NCBI GenBank assembly: GCA_964552205.1
Contig: CAZKFT010000003.1
Span: 35,038-99,037 of the forward strand
Direction: 5' to 3'
Source: JAIVGZ01 sp964552205
GTDB lineage: Bacteria > Pseudomonadota > Gammaproteobacteria > Natronospirales > JAIVGZ01
Length of the DNA: 64,000 nucleotides
Shown: piece by piece, positions 52,010 through 60,337 of the stretch
Position numbering within the stretch: the stretch's first letter is position 1
Layout of the letters: each line of letters begins with the position of its first letter
Program-made: the position numbers and the translations under genes
Notes under the pieces: model-generated
Seen by the model: the letters and a program-made list of their open reading frames with translations, nothing else
Told to the model about the DNA's origin: nothing
Database searches by the model: none

Positions 52010-52996
52010 ATGAGAATCGGTTCAATCGAACTTGCAAACAATTTGGTCGTTGCCCCGATGGCGGGTGTCACCGACAGGCCGTTCCGCCAATTGTGCAAGT
52101 CACTGGGTGCGGGTCTCGCTGTCTCCGAAATGGTGACCTCCGATATCCGTCTGTGGCACACCAACAAAAGTCGTCGTCGCTTGGACCATACCGGCGAGTG
52201 CGAACCCCGCAGTGTTCAGATCGCAGGCGCAGACCCCGACATGATGGCAACAGCTGCCCGCGAGAACGCCGCACGCGGCGCTCAGATCATAGACATCAAT
52301 ATGGGCTGCCCCGCGAAAAAGGTCTGCAATCGTCAGGCCGGCTCCGCGTTGTTGGCAGACGAGGCCCTGGTGGCGCGCATCCTGGACGCGGTGGTCGCCG
52401 CCGTCGAGATCCCGGTCACGCTCAAGATTCGCACCGGCCCGAATCCGGATTCCCGCAACGGTGTGCGCATTGCAACCATTGCCGAAGCGAGCGGCATCGC
52501 TGCCTTGGCGGTGCATGGCCGTACGCGAGCATGTGCCTTCCGTGGCGAGGCGGAGTACGCCACCATCGCCGACATCAAGCGCGCAGTTTCCATCCCCGTG
52601 ATTGCCAACGGTGACATCGACTCGCCGGACCGGGCACGCGAGGTGCTGGCGGCCACCGGAGCCGACGGCATCATGGTCGGACGCGCCGCCCAGGCGAGGC
52701 CTTGGATCTTCCGCGAGATCGCCCACCACCTGGCCACCGGCGGCTACCTGCCCGAACCGGGTCTGGACGAGGTCCGCGACATCCTGCTGGGCCATATCGA
52801 CAACCTGCACCATTTCTATGGTGAGGACCTGGGCGTGCGTGTGGCCCGCAAACACATTGGCTGGCATATCGCCACGCAGCCGGGCGGAAATGCCTTCAGA
52901 AAGGCCATCATGCCCGTTGAGAGCGCTCGCCAGCAGTTGGCGATGGTCCGTGCCTGGTACGACGGCATGGCCCACAGCGGGGCGCTGGCGGCATGA
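52010..52996 (+). CDS. dusB: tRNA-dihydrouridine synthase DusB
   Basis: A 328-residue FMN enzyme that reduces specific uridines in tRNA. VVAPMAGVTDRPFRQLCKSLGA (about 16-37), INMGCPAKKVCNRQAGSALL (about 98-117, with the catalytic Cys), LAVHGRTRACAF and NGDIDSPDRAREVLAATGADGIMVGRAAQ are complete. ATG 52010 (MRIGSIELAN) is chosen; the open frame extends 21 bases further. The gene precedes fis, as in E. coli, and is probably co-transcribed with it. Confidence 0.95.
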   Translation: MRIGSIELANNLVVAPMAGVTDRPFRQLCKSLGAGLAVSEMVTSDIRLWHTNKSRRRLDHTGECEPRSVQIAGADPDMMATAARENAARGAQIIDINMGCPAKKVCNRQAGSALLADEALVARILDAVVAAVEIPVTLKIRTGPNPDSRNGVRIATIAEASGIAALAVHGRTRACAFRGEAEYATIADIKRAVSIPVIANGDIDSPDRAREVLAATGADGIMVGRAAQARPWIFREIAHHLATGGYLPEPGLDEVRDILLGHIDNLHHFYGEDLGVRVARKHIGWHIATQPGGNAFRKAIMPVESARQQLAMVRAWYDGMAHSGALAA

Positions 52997-53280
52997 ACGC
53001 ACGCGTTAGCGTCATGGTGCAGCCGGATTTCCCGGTCCAACGCGAGGACGGGCAGCCACTGCGCGCCTGCGCCGAGGCCGCCCTGAGGCAATACCTGCAG
53101 GAACTGGAAGGCCACGACTGCCACGACCTCTACAATATGGTCATGAGCGAGGTCGAGCTTCCGCTGCTCAAGACCGTCATGGAGCACGCTGGCGGCAACC
53201 AGTCCCGCGCCGCCGAGATGCTCGGCATCAACCGCAGCACTCTGCGCAAGAAGCTCCGCCAGCACGGCCTGGACAAATAA
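52993..53280 (+). CDS. fis: DNA-binding protein Fis
   Basis: A 95-residue nucleoid protein and transcription factor. The C-terminal helix-turn-helix is HAGGNQSRAAEMLGINRSTLRKKLRQHGL (residues about 66-94; only the segment NQSRAAEMLGIN need be read), and the dimerisation helices lie between. Fis bends DNA, controls rRNA and growth genes and DNA topology. It overlaps dusB by ATGA. Shorter N-terminal arm similar to E. coli Fis. The dusB-fis pair argues for the dusB promoter as the main control point. Confidence 0.95.
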   Translation: MNARVSVMVQPDFPVQREDGQPLRACAEAALRQYLQELEGHDCHDLYNMVMSEVELPLLKTVMEHAGGNQSRAAEMLGINRSTLRKKLRQHGLDK

Positions 53281-53283
53281 TCC

Positions 53284-54828
53284 ATGGGCGCGATACGGCG
53301 TGCGCTCATCAGTGTTTCCGACAAGACCGGCCTCGAGGCATTCGCCCGCGAACTCGCCGGTCGTGAGATCGAAATCCTCTCCACTGGCGGCACGGCCGCG
53401 CTGCTGCGCAAGGCCGGCATCGCTGTCCGTGATGTCTCCGACCTGACCGGCTTTCCGGAAATCATGGATGGACGAGTGAAGACGCTACACCCGCGCATTC
53501 ACGGTGGTCTGCTGGGCCGTCGCGGCACGGACGAGGCGGTAATGGACGAACACGGCATCGTGCCCATCGATCTCGCGGTCATCAATCTCTACCCCTTTCG
53601 TGAAACCATCGCCAAGCCCGACTGCACCGACGAAGACGCGGTCGAAAACATCGACATCGGTGGCCCGGCCATGGTGCGGGCGGCCGCAAAAAACCACGCT
53701 TCCGTGACGGTGGTCGTGGATGCCTCCGATTACGATCGCGTGCTGGATGCCATGGGTGAGCACGACGGGGCTGTGCCGTTTGCCCTGCGCCGGGAGCTTG
53801 CCGCCAAGGCCTATGCCCATACGGCCGCCTACGACGGCGCGGTGAGTAACTGGTTGTGGGGCGCCGAGTTCGGTGCCACGCACACGCTACAGCTGAAGAA
53901 ATCCCTGGACCTACGGTACGGAGAGAACCCGCATCAGGCCGCGGCCTTTTATACCGACGAGCAGGTAACCGAGCCCGGCATTGCGAGCGCGGTGCAGCTG
54001 CAGGGCAAAGAACTCTCGTTCAACAACATCGCCGATGCCGACGCGGCCCTCGAGTGTGTGAAACAGTTCGACGCACCGGCCTGTGTCATCGTGAAACACG
54101 CAAATCCCTGTGGGGTGGCAGTCGCCGGTACGATTCTCGCGGCCTACGAGGCCGCCTACCGCACCGACCCGACCTCTGCCTTCGGCGGCATCATCGCGTT
54201 CAACCGCTCGCTGGATGCAGACACTGCCGCCGCCATCGTGGACCGGCAGTTCGTCGAAGTCATCATTGCGCCGGATGCTGACGCGGATGCACGCAGTGTG
54301 CTGGCGCAGAAGAAAAATGTGCGCTTGCTTGTCTGCGGCCAATGGCCAGACCAGCGGACACCTGCGCTGGATTACCGCCGCGTCACGGGCGGGATGCTTA
54401 TCCAGGAGCGCGATCAAGGCGTGGTGGGCGCAGCTGACCTCAAAGTGGTGAGTAAGCGCAGCCCCAGCGCCGACGAGCTCCGCGACCTGCTGTTCGCCTG
54501 GCAGGTGGCGCATTTCGTGAAATCCAACGCCATCGTGTATGCGCGCGAGCAGGCCACCATCGGTGTGGGCGCAGGCCAGATGAGCCGCGTATACAGCGCA
54601 CGCATCGCTGGCATCAAAGCGGCCGACGAAGGGCTGGAAGTGCAGGGCTCGGTGATGGCCTCGGATGCATTCTTCCCCTTCCGCGATGGCATCGATGCGG
54701 CCGCTGCGGCTGGCATCACCGCGGTCATACAGCCGGGTGGTTCACAACGCGACGCCGAGGTCATTGCTGCAGCAGACGAGCACGGGCTGGCGATGGTGTT
54801 CACTGGCATACGGCATTTCCGGCACTGA
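53284..54828 (+). CDS. purH: Bifunctional AICAR transformylase / IMP cyclohydrolase PurH
   Basis: A 514-residue two-domain enzyme that makes the last two steps to IMP. Residues 1-200 hold the cyclohydrolase with RALISVSDKTGLEAFAREL, EILSTGGTAALLRKAGI, DGRVKTLHPRIHGGLL. Residues 200-514 hold the transformylase, with LRYGENPHQAAAFY, FNNIADADAALECV, the catalytic KHANPCGVAVAGT and SDAFFPFRDGIDAA. Complete. It follows fis by three bases. Confidence 0.96.
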   Translation: MGAIRRALISVSDKTGLEAFARELAGREIEILSTGGTAALLRKAGIAVRDVSDLTGFPEIMDGRVKTLHPRIHGGLLGRRGTDEAVMDEHGIVPIDLAVINLYPFRETIAKPDCTDEDAVENIDIGGPAMVRAAAKNHASVTVVVDASDYDRVLDAMGEHDGAVPFALRRELAAKAYAHTAAYDGAVSNWLWGAEFGATHTLQLKKSLDLRYGENPHQAAAFYTDEQVTEPGIASAVQLQGKELSFNNIADADAALECVKQFDAPACVIVKHANPCGVAVAGTILAAYEAAYRTDPTSAFGGIIAFNRSLDADTAAAIVDRQFVEVIIAPDADADARSVLAQKKNVRLLVCGQWPDQRTPALDYRRVTGGMLIQERDQGVVGAADLKVVSKRSPSADELRDLLFAWQVAHFVKSNAIVYAREQATIGVGAGQMSRVYSARIAGIKAADEGLEVQGSVMASDAFFPFRDGIDAAAAAGITAVIQPGGSQRDAEVIAAADEHGLAMVFTGIRHFRH

Positions 54829-56111
54829 TGAGAGCTCTGATTCTCGGCGGTGGTGGGCGGGAACATGCGCTGGCGTGGAAAGTGGCACAGTCAGGCAAGG
54901 TCACGCAGGTCTTCGTCGCGCCCGGCAATGCGGGCACCGCCATCGAGCCGAAAGTGACCAACATCGGTCTCGCCGCGGACGACATCGATGCGCTGGTCGA
55001 TTTCGCCCGCGAGAACGCCATCCATCTCACCATCGTTGGACCCGAAGTGCCCTTGGTGAAGGGCGTGGTGGACCGTTTCCAGTCTGCGGGCCTGCGCATC
55101 TTCGGCCCCACCGCCGCCGCGGCACGCCTGGAGGGCTCCAAAGCTTTCGCCAAGGATTTTCTCAGCCGCCACGGTATTCCGACGGCCCGTTACGGTAATT
55201 TCACCGACATTGAATCTGCCATCGCGATGGCTCGGAAGTTGGGCGCACCGCTGGTGGTCAAAGCCGACGGCCTGGCTGCTGGGAAAGGCGTGGTCATTGC
55301 CCACACGGTTGAGGAAGCCGAGGACGCCATCCGCGACATGCTGGCGGGCAACGCCTTCGGCGAAGCGGGACATCGCGTAGTGGTTGAAGAGTTTCTGGAA
55401 GGCGAGGAAGCGAGCTTCATTTGCATGGTGGACGGCAAGAATGTCCTGACGCTCGCCACCTCACAAGACCACAAAGCACGCGACGACGGGGACCTGGGAC
55501 CCAACACGGGCGGCATGGGCGCCTACTCGCCGGCACCAGTGGTCACTGGCACGCTGCATGCACGCATCATGCGCGAGGTGATTCTCCCGACGGTCGCGGG
55601 TCTTGCCGCGGAAGGCACACCGTACACCGGCTTCCTGTACGCAGGGCTGATGATCAGCGCCGATGGCGCTCCTAGAGTCCTGGAGTACAACTGCCGGTTC
55701 GGCGACCCGGAGACGCAACCGATTCTGTTTCGCCTGAAGTCGGATCTGGTGACGCTGGTGGATGCGGCCTTGGATGGGCGTCTGGACCAGGCGCATGCTG
55801 GCTGGGATTCACGCGCGGCGCTGGGTGTTGTGCTGGCAGCGGGTGGTTATCCGGGAGAGGTACGCAAAGGCGATGTCGTCAAAGGCCTGCCCGAGGCCAC
55901 GGTCACCACCAAGGTGTTTCATGCAGGCACTGCGCTGGACGAGGACGGCAATGTCGTCACTTCAGGCGGTCGGGTGCTGTGCGTGGTTGCGTTGGGCGAG
56001 ACTGTCGGGGAGGCGCAAACGCGCGCCTACGCCGTCGTAGACCGCATTTCCTGGGAAGGGATGTATTGCCGGCGCGATATCGGTCATCGCGCGATTAGTA
56101 GAGAGGTCTGA
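54828..56111 (+). CDS. purD: Phosphoribosylamine-glycine ligase PurD
   Basis: A 427-residue ATP-grasp ligase in purine synthesis. RALILGGGGREHALAWKVAQS (start), LVVKADGLAAGKGVVIAH (about 143-160), DHKARDDGDLGPNTGGMGAYSP and LEYNCRFGDPETQPILFRL are conserved. ATG 54828 overlaps the purH stop (TGATG). Last gene of the unit; no classical terminator is seen, but a palindrome follows at 56113. Confidence 0.96.
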   Translation: MRALILGGGGREHALAWKVAQSGKVTQVFVAPGNAGTAIEPKVTNIGLAADDIDALVDFARENAIHLTIVGPEVPLVKGVVDRFQSAGLRIFGPTAAAARLEGSKAFAKDFLSRHGIPTARYGNFTDIESAIAMARKLGAPLVVKADGLAAGKGVVIAHTVEEAEDAIRDMLAGNAFGEAGHRVVVEEFLEGEEASFICMVDGKNVLTLATSQDHKARDDGDLGPNTGGMGAYSPAPVVTGTLHARIMREVILPTVAGLAAEGTPYTGFLYAGLMISADGAPRVLEYNCRFGDPETQPILFRLKSDLVTLVDAALDGRLDQAHAGWDSRAALGVVLAAGGYPGEVRKGDVVKGLPEATVTTKVFHAGTALDEDGNVVTSGGRVLCVVALGETVGEAQTRAYAVVDRISWEGMYCRRDIGHRAISREV

Positions 56112-56112
56112 A

Positions 56113-56131
56113 CGCGGACCACAGGTCCGCG
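56113..56131. repeat. Short palindrome CGCGGACC-ACA-GGTCCGCG after purD
   Basis: A perfect 8-bp inverted repeat with a three-base loop, directly behind the purD stop. It closely resembles CGCGGTCC-TGT-GGACCGCG at 59555-59573, so it may belong to a repeat family. It could also act as an mRNA-end hairpin. Confidence 0.65.
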
Positions 56132-56158
56132 CCCCCATATTCCGGTCCGCGACACCTT

Positions 56159-56266
56159 GTAGGAGCGGCGCTTTGCGCCGCGAACGGTACAACACAACAC
56201 GCACAGACCACACCGCTTCAGCGCACCCAAGCTCACCTCATTCGCGGTGCGAAGCACCGCTCCTAC
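56159..56266. repeat. REPIN B, between purD and rho
   Basis: 108 bp bounded by GTAGGAGCGG and CCGCTCCTAC. The left REP is GCGGCGCTTTGCGCCGCGAA, the right TTCGCGGTGCGAAGCACCGC. Its first arm continues GAACGGTAC as in REPIN A; the centre is unrelated. It sits between the ends of two convergent genes, the usual place for such elements. Confidence 0.87.
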
Positions 56267-56276
56267 AGGCGAATCC

Positions 56277-57719
56277 CTAACGTTTCATCGAGTCAAAGAA
56301 CTCGTTATTGGTCTTGGTGTCCTTCATCTTGTCCATGAGGAACTCCATGGCGGCAAGCTCATCCATCGAATGCAGCAGCTTGCGCAGGATCCACACCTTC
56401 TGCAGCTCACTCTCACCCATCAGCAATTCCTCGCGGCGAGTACCCGAGCGGTTGATGTGGATGGCAGGGAAGATGCGCTTCTCGGCGATGCGGCGATCGA
56501 GGTGCAGTTCCATGTTACCGGTACCCTTGAACTCCTCGTAAATGACATCGTCCATGCGCGATCCGGTGTCTACCAGCGCGGTCGCGATGATGGTCAGCGA
56601 ACCACCCTCCTCGATATTGCGTGCGGCACCAAAAAAGCGCTTCGGGCGTTGCAGGGCGTTGGCGTCCACGCCACCCGTGAGTACCTTGCCTGACGACGGC
56701 ACGACAGTGTTGTAAGCGCGACCCAGACGGGTGATGGAGTCCAGCAGGATGATGACATCTTTCTTGTGCTCGACCAGACGCTTGGCCTTCTCGATGACCA
56801 TGTCCGCAACCTGCACATGGCGACTGGCCGGCTCGTCGAAGGTCGACGACACGACTTCGCCTCGGACTGAGCGCGTCATCTCGGTCACTTCTTCCGGGCG
56901 CTCGTCGATGAGCAGCACGATGAGATAGCACTCCGGGTGGTTCTGGGCGATGGACTGCGCGATATTCTGCAGAATCATCGTCTTGCCGGCCTTGGGCGGC
57001 GACACGATGAGGCCGCGCTGGCCCATGCCGATGGGAGACACCAGGTCGATGACACGCGCCGTGATGTCCTCGGTGCTGCCGTTGCCCAATTCCAGCCGCA
57101 GCGGGCGCTTCGGGAACAGCGGGGTCAGGTTTTCGAACAGAACCTTGCTCTTCGCATTCTCCGGCGAGTCGAAATTGATCTCGTTGACCTTGAGCAGCGC
57201 GAAGTAACGCTCGCCTTCCTTGGGCGGACGAATCTTGCCGCTGATGGTGTCGCCGGTACGCAGGTTGAAGCGGCGAATCTGGCTGGGCGATACATAGATG
57301 TCATCGGGACCGGCCAGATATGAACTGTCTGCGGAGCGCAGGAAGCCGAAGCCGTCCTGCAAAATCTCGAGGACGCCGTCCCCGTAAATATCCTCGCCCT
57401 GTTTGGCGTGCGCCTTGAGCAGCGCGAAGATGACATCCTGTTTGCGCGAGCGGGCAATGCCCTCGATGCCCATCTCGGTGGCCATCTCGATGACCTCGGC
57501 AGCTGATTTCTGCTTCAGCTCGGTGAGGTTCATGGACTTGCGCGGGCCCAGGCTGGGATCGCGTGCTACCTGATCGTCCTGTTCCTCGTAATCGAAGTCG
57601 TCAACGGGCAGACCTACATGGTGGTCGTTGTTGTTGCCGTTGGTGTTGCCGCCCTTGTTGTGGCCGGCGTTCTGATGGCGGGGGGCGCGCCGTCTGCGCG
57701 AGGTGTTCTTGTCGTTCAC
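56277..57719 (-). CDS. rho: Transcription termination factor Rho with N-terminal extension
   Basis: A 480-residue hexameric RNA helicase that ends transcription. The core begins at residue 63 (MNLTELKQKSAAEVIEMA), with RNA-binding GFLRSADSSYLAGPDDIYVS, the P-loop SPPKAGKTMILQNIA, and the Q/R-loop region intact. The first 62 residues are an extra low-complexity arm rich in Arg, Asn, Gly, His (RRRRAPRHQ, GGNTNGNNNDHH) then acidic (DFDYEEQDDQ). The GTG at 57719 overlaps the trxA stop by GTGA, which supports the long form; ATG 57533 would give the E. coli-like form. Confidence 0.93.
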   Translation of the reverse strand: MNDKNTSRRRRAPRHQNAGHNKGGNTNGNNNDHHVGLPVDDFDYEEQDDQVARDPSLGPRKSMNLTELKQKSAAEVIEMATEMGIEGIARSRKQDVIFALLKAHAKQGEDIYGDGVLEILQDGFGFLRSADSSYLAGPDDIYVSPSQIRRFNLRTGDTISGKIRPPKEGERYFALLKVNEINFDSPENAKSKVLFENLTPLFPKRPLRLELGNGSTEDITARVIDLVSPIGMGQRGLIVSPPKAGKTMILQNIAQSIAQNHPECYLIVLLIDERPEEVTEMTRSVRGEVVSSTFDEPASRHVQVADMVIEKAKRLVEHKKDVIILLDSITRLGRAYNTVVPSSGKVLTGGVDANALQRPKRFFGAARNIEEGGSLTIIATALVDTGSRMDDVIYEEFKGTGNMELHLDRRIAEKRIFPAIHINRSGTRREELLMGESELQKVWILRKLLHSMDELAAMEFLMDKMKDTKTNNEFFDSMKR

Positions 57720-58042
57720 AGGTTGGTATCGAGAAAGGCCGCGAGTTGCGACTTGGTCAGGGCACCTACTTTGGTGGCCTCGACATTACCACCCTTGAAC
57801 AGCATGAGGGTGGGGATGCCGCGGATACCGTAGCGAGGCGGAGTCTGTGGGTTTTCATCGATGTTCAGCTTCACGATCCGGACACGGCCATCGTAGTCGG
57901 TGGCGATGTCTTCAAGGATCGGCGCGATCATCTTGCAGGGGCCGCACCACTCTGCCCAGTAATCAACAAGGACGGGAACATCCGCTTTCAGTACATCATC
58001 CTCGAAGCTCTGGTCCGAGGTATGCAGAATCTTTTCACTCAC
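57716..58042 (-). CDS. trxA: Thioredoxin TrxA
   Basis: A 108-residue cytosolic thioredoxin, close to E. coli TrxA. VDYWAEWCGPCKMIAPILEDIA holds the WCGPC redox site (about 32-36), YGIRGIPTLMLFKGG the cis-proline, and KVGALTKSQL the end. The GTG at 58042 (MSEKILHTSD) aligns with the family start (MSDKIIHLTD); a GTG at 58054 adds four residues. It is followed by rho with a 4-bp overlap, a pair conserved in gammaproteobacteria. Confidence 0.95.
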   Translation of the reverse strand: MSEKILHTSDQSFEDDVLKADVPVLVDYWAEWCGPCKMIAPILEDIATDYDGRVRIVKLNIDENPQTPPRYGIRGIPTLMLFKGGNVEATKVGALTKSQLAAFLDTNL

Positions 58043-58090
58043 TTTTTCGTTCACTCCATGGTTTCTGGATAGGGTGTATGATGCACCCCG

Positions 58091-58234
58091 ATGGCACAGG
58101 CAATAAATTCCTGCTGGCTGATGGTCTTACGCGGTTTATTCGAGTGGAAGCGCGGTCGGGCGGAGTCCGTCGCGCTGGTCCTGGATAATCGTTCGGCCTA
58201 TTTCAGCCCATTCCCCGGAACTTTTCAAGCATGA
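58091..58234 (+). CDS. Possible small ORF (47 codons) ATGA-coupled to rhlB
   Basis: The frame starts at ATG 58091 and encodes MAQAINSCWLMVLRGLFEWK followed by a basic and then aromatic C-terminus ending GTFQA. Its stop overlaps the rhlB start as ATGA. No family recognised, and no Shine-Dalgarno is clear. It could be a real small protein or leader that couples translation of rhlB, or chance. Confidence 0.3.
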   Translation: MAQAINSCWLMVLRGLFEWKRGRAESVALVLDNRSAYFSPFPGTFQA

Positions 58235-59505
58235 CAGAGAAACATCTTACAGATATCCGCTTCGACAGCTTCGACCTTCCACGCGAGTTACTGCAAGGTA
58301 TTGAAGATGCGGGTTTTTCGCATTGTACACCTATTCAGGCCAAAGCGTTGCCTTTGGTTCTCGCCGGAAAGGACTGCGCAGGCCAGGCCCAGACCGGCAC
58401 CGGCAAGACCGCCGCGTTCCTTCTGGCCCTGTTCCAGGAATTGCTCCGCTACCCGCCAGACGAGGACAGGCGCGCGACCCAGCCGCGCGCCCTGGTACTG
58501 GCGCCGACCCGCGAACTGGCCATCCAGATCTGGCGCGACGCCGACACCCTCGGCAAGCACACTGGTCTGAAGCTCGGGCTTGTCTATGGTGGTACCGGCT
58601 ACGAGCAACAGCGGGAAATGTTGTCCGATGGGATTGATATTCTCATCGGGACCCCGGGCCGCATCATCGACTACTTCCGCCAAGGCATTTTCGATCTGAA
58701 GGCCATTCAAGTGTTGGTGCTGGACGAAGCTGACCGCATGTTCGACCTCGGTTTCATCAAGGACATCCGCTTCCTGCTGCGCCGTATGCCGCCGCCCGCA
58801 GCGCGCCTGAACATGCTGTTTTCGGCCACTCTTTCGCAGCGCGTGTTGGAGCTGGCCTACGAGCATATGAACGAGCCGGAGAAGGTGGAAATCGCACCCG
58901 AGCGCGTGACCGCAGACCGTGTGACGGAAGTGATTTACCACACTTCCAACGAAGACAAGATGCCGCTACTCATCCACCTGCTCAAGGGCGCCGACCAGCA
59001 CCGTAGCCTGGTGTTCGTGAACACCAAGCGTGCAGCCGAGCAGGTCACCGACTGGCTGAATGTGAACGGTCTGCAAGCCGACACCATTTCTGGCGATGTC
59101 CCGCAGAAGAAGCGCGAGAAATTGCTCGGTCGCTTCCAGAGCGGAGACCTCGCGGTGCTGGTGGCGACCGATGTCGCCGCACGCGGATTGCACATCCCCG
59201 ATGTCAGCCATGTAATCAACTACGATCTGCCGCAGGACCGCGAGGACTATGTCCATCGCATCGGGCGGACTGCGCGCGCCGGCCAGGCTGGCGCGGCCAT
59301 CAGTTTCGGGTGCGAGGAATATGTGTTCTCGCTGCCGGATATCGAGACTTACATCGGCCACAAGATCCCGCTGGAAGCCATTCCCTCGGACATTCCGCGC
59401 GGGGAATTGGTGCGTCCTGAGCGTCGACCGCGCAAGAAGGGTCCCCCGCAACGGGGCCGCAGCGGTGGCGGCGGTGGAAGGCCGCAGGGTCGGCGCCGCG
59501 CCTGA
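58231..59505 (+). CDS. rhlB: ATP-dependent RNA helicase RhlB (DEAD box)
   Basis: A 424-residue DEAD-box helicase, the RNA-unwinding partner of the RNA degradosome in E. coli. Motifs in order: GFSHCTPIQAKALP (Q motif), AQTGTGKTAAF (I), PTRELAIQ (Ia), TPGRIIDY (Ib), DEADRMFDLGF (II), SATLS (III), VATDVAARGLHIPDV (V) and HRIGRTARAG (VI). The C-terminus is a basic Gly/Arg-rich tail (RPRKKGPPQRGRSGGGGG). It stands divergent to trxA-rho, the same neighbourhood as in enteric bacteria. Confidence 0.93.
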   Translation: MTEKHLTDIRFDSFDLPRELLQGIEDAGFSHCTPIQAKALPLVLAGKDCAGQAQTGTGKTAAFLLALFQELLRYPPDEDRRATQPRALVLAPTRELAIQIWRDADTLGKHTGLKLGLVYGGTGYEQQREMLSDGIDILIGTPGRIIDYFRQGIFDLKAIQVLVLDEADRMFDLGFIKDIRFLLRRMPPPAARLNMLFSATLSQRVLELAYEHMNEPEKVEIAPERVTADRVTEVIYHTSNEDKMPLLIHLLKGADQHRSLVFVNTKRAAEQVTDWLNVNGLQADTISGDVPQKKREKLLGRFQSGDLAVLVATDVAARGLHIPDVSHVINYDLPQDREDYVHRIGRTARAGQAGAAISFGCEEYVFSLPDIETYIGHKIPLEAIPSDIPRGELVRPERRPRKKGPPQRGRSGGGGGRPQGRRRA

Positions 59506-59507
59506 GT

Positions 59508-59624
59508 TTCTCGCAGAGTTCGCAGAGAACGCAGAGATAGAAGAATGAAGTAGGCGCGGTCCTGTGGACCGCGTCAGAATTCTCGATTGTCTTTCTCCGC
59601 GTCCTCTGCGGTCTCCGCGAGAGA
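59508..59624. repeat. Inverted-repeat-ended element with CGCAGAG units, after rhlB
   Basis: A 117-bp stretch starts TTCTCGCAGAG and ends CTCTGCGGTCTCCGCGAGAGAA, i.e. inverted ends rich in CGCAGAG / CTCTGCG. Inside is a second palindrome, CGCGGTCC-TGT-GGACCGCG (59555-59573), related to the one at 56113, preceded by GTAGG. It fills the gap between rhlB and the HAD gene. It may be a miniature mobile or terminator-like element. Confidence 0.6.
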
Positions 59625-59630
59625 AGTCCT

Positions 59631-60293
59631 TTAAGGCGTTAAATCCCTGAAATCGTTGATGGTGGTGAAACCGTCCATGACCCGCGCCGGCCGTGTGGAA
59701 TCCGGCTTGGTGACCGCAATCACATAGGCGATTCCAAACACCTGCGCGGCTTTCAGCACTGACACACTGTCGTCCACGAACATCGTCTGCAGTGGGTCAA
59801 AGTGCTCCTTCAGCGACAGGCGTCGCCAGAAGTCCACATCCTCTTTGGGCGCGCCAAAATCATGTGAGGAATACACGGCGTCGAAGTGTCCGCCGATTCC
59901 TGTCTTGCGTAGTTTCACCTCCAGCGCACCGTGGTGCGCGTTGGTGACCAGCACCACGCGCTTCCCCAAGACCCGAACCGCGTCTAGAAAATCGATGACA
60001 TGCGGGTGAACGCGGATTTCGTTTTCAACTTCGCGCTTGAGCGCCGCGACATCGAAACCCAGCTCGCGTGTCCAGTGGTCCAGGCAGTACCAGTTCAGCG
60101 TGCCCTCGTGGCTTTTGAACATCGGATACAGCGCCTGCTTGGCTTGGTCGATTGAAAGGCCGCGATTCTCGCCCCAACGCTGCGGAATCAGGTCCTGCCA
60201 AAACCAATTATCGAAACGAAGGTCCAGGAGCGTGCCGTCCATATCGAGCAACACGGTGCTGACGTCAATCCAGTTGATAGCGAGGCGAGCCAC
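59631..60293 (-). CDS. yrfG: HAD-family GMP/IMP nucleotidase-like (YrfG) hydrolase
   Basis: A 220-residue haloacid dehalogenase-fold phosphatase. Motif I is VLLDMDGTLLDLRFDNWFWQ (about 13-32), motif II VTNAHHGA (about 117-124), motif III Lys in GAPKEDVDFW, motif IV MFVDDSVSVLKAA. This resembles YrfG, which dephosphorylates GMP and IMP. The GTG at 60293 gives the usual start (MARLAINWIDVS); the ATG at 60344 overlaps the divergent gene and is less likely. Confidence 0.8.
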   Translation of the reverse strand: MARLAINWIDVSTVLLDMDGTLLDLRFDNWFWQDLIPQRWGENRGLSIDQAKQALYPMFKSHEGTLNWYCLDHWTRELGFDVAALKREVENEIRVHPHVIDFLDAVRVLGKRVVLVTNAHHGALEVKLRKTGIGGHFDAVYSSHDFGAPKEDVDFWRRLSLKEHFDPLQTMFVDDSVSVLKAAQVFGIAYVIAVTKPDSTRPARVMDGFTTINDFRDLTP

Positions 60294-60337
60294 GGGGCGT
60301 ATGATACCCGCAGGAACGGACACTACGGGGGGAACCC

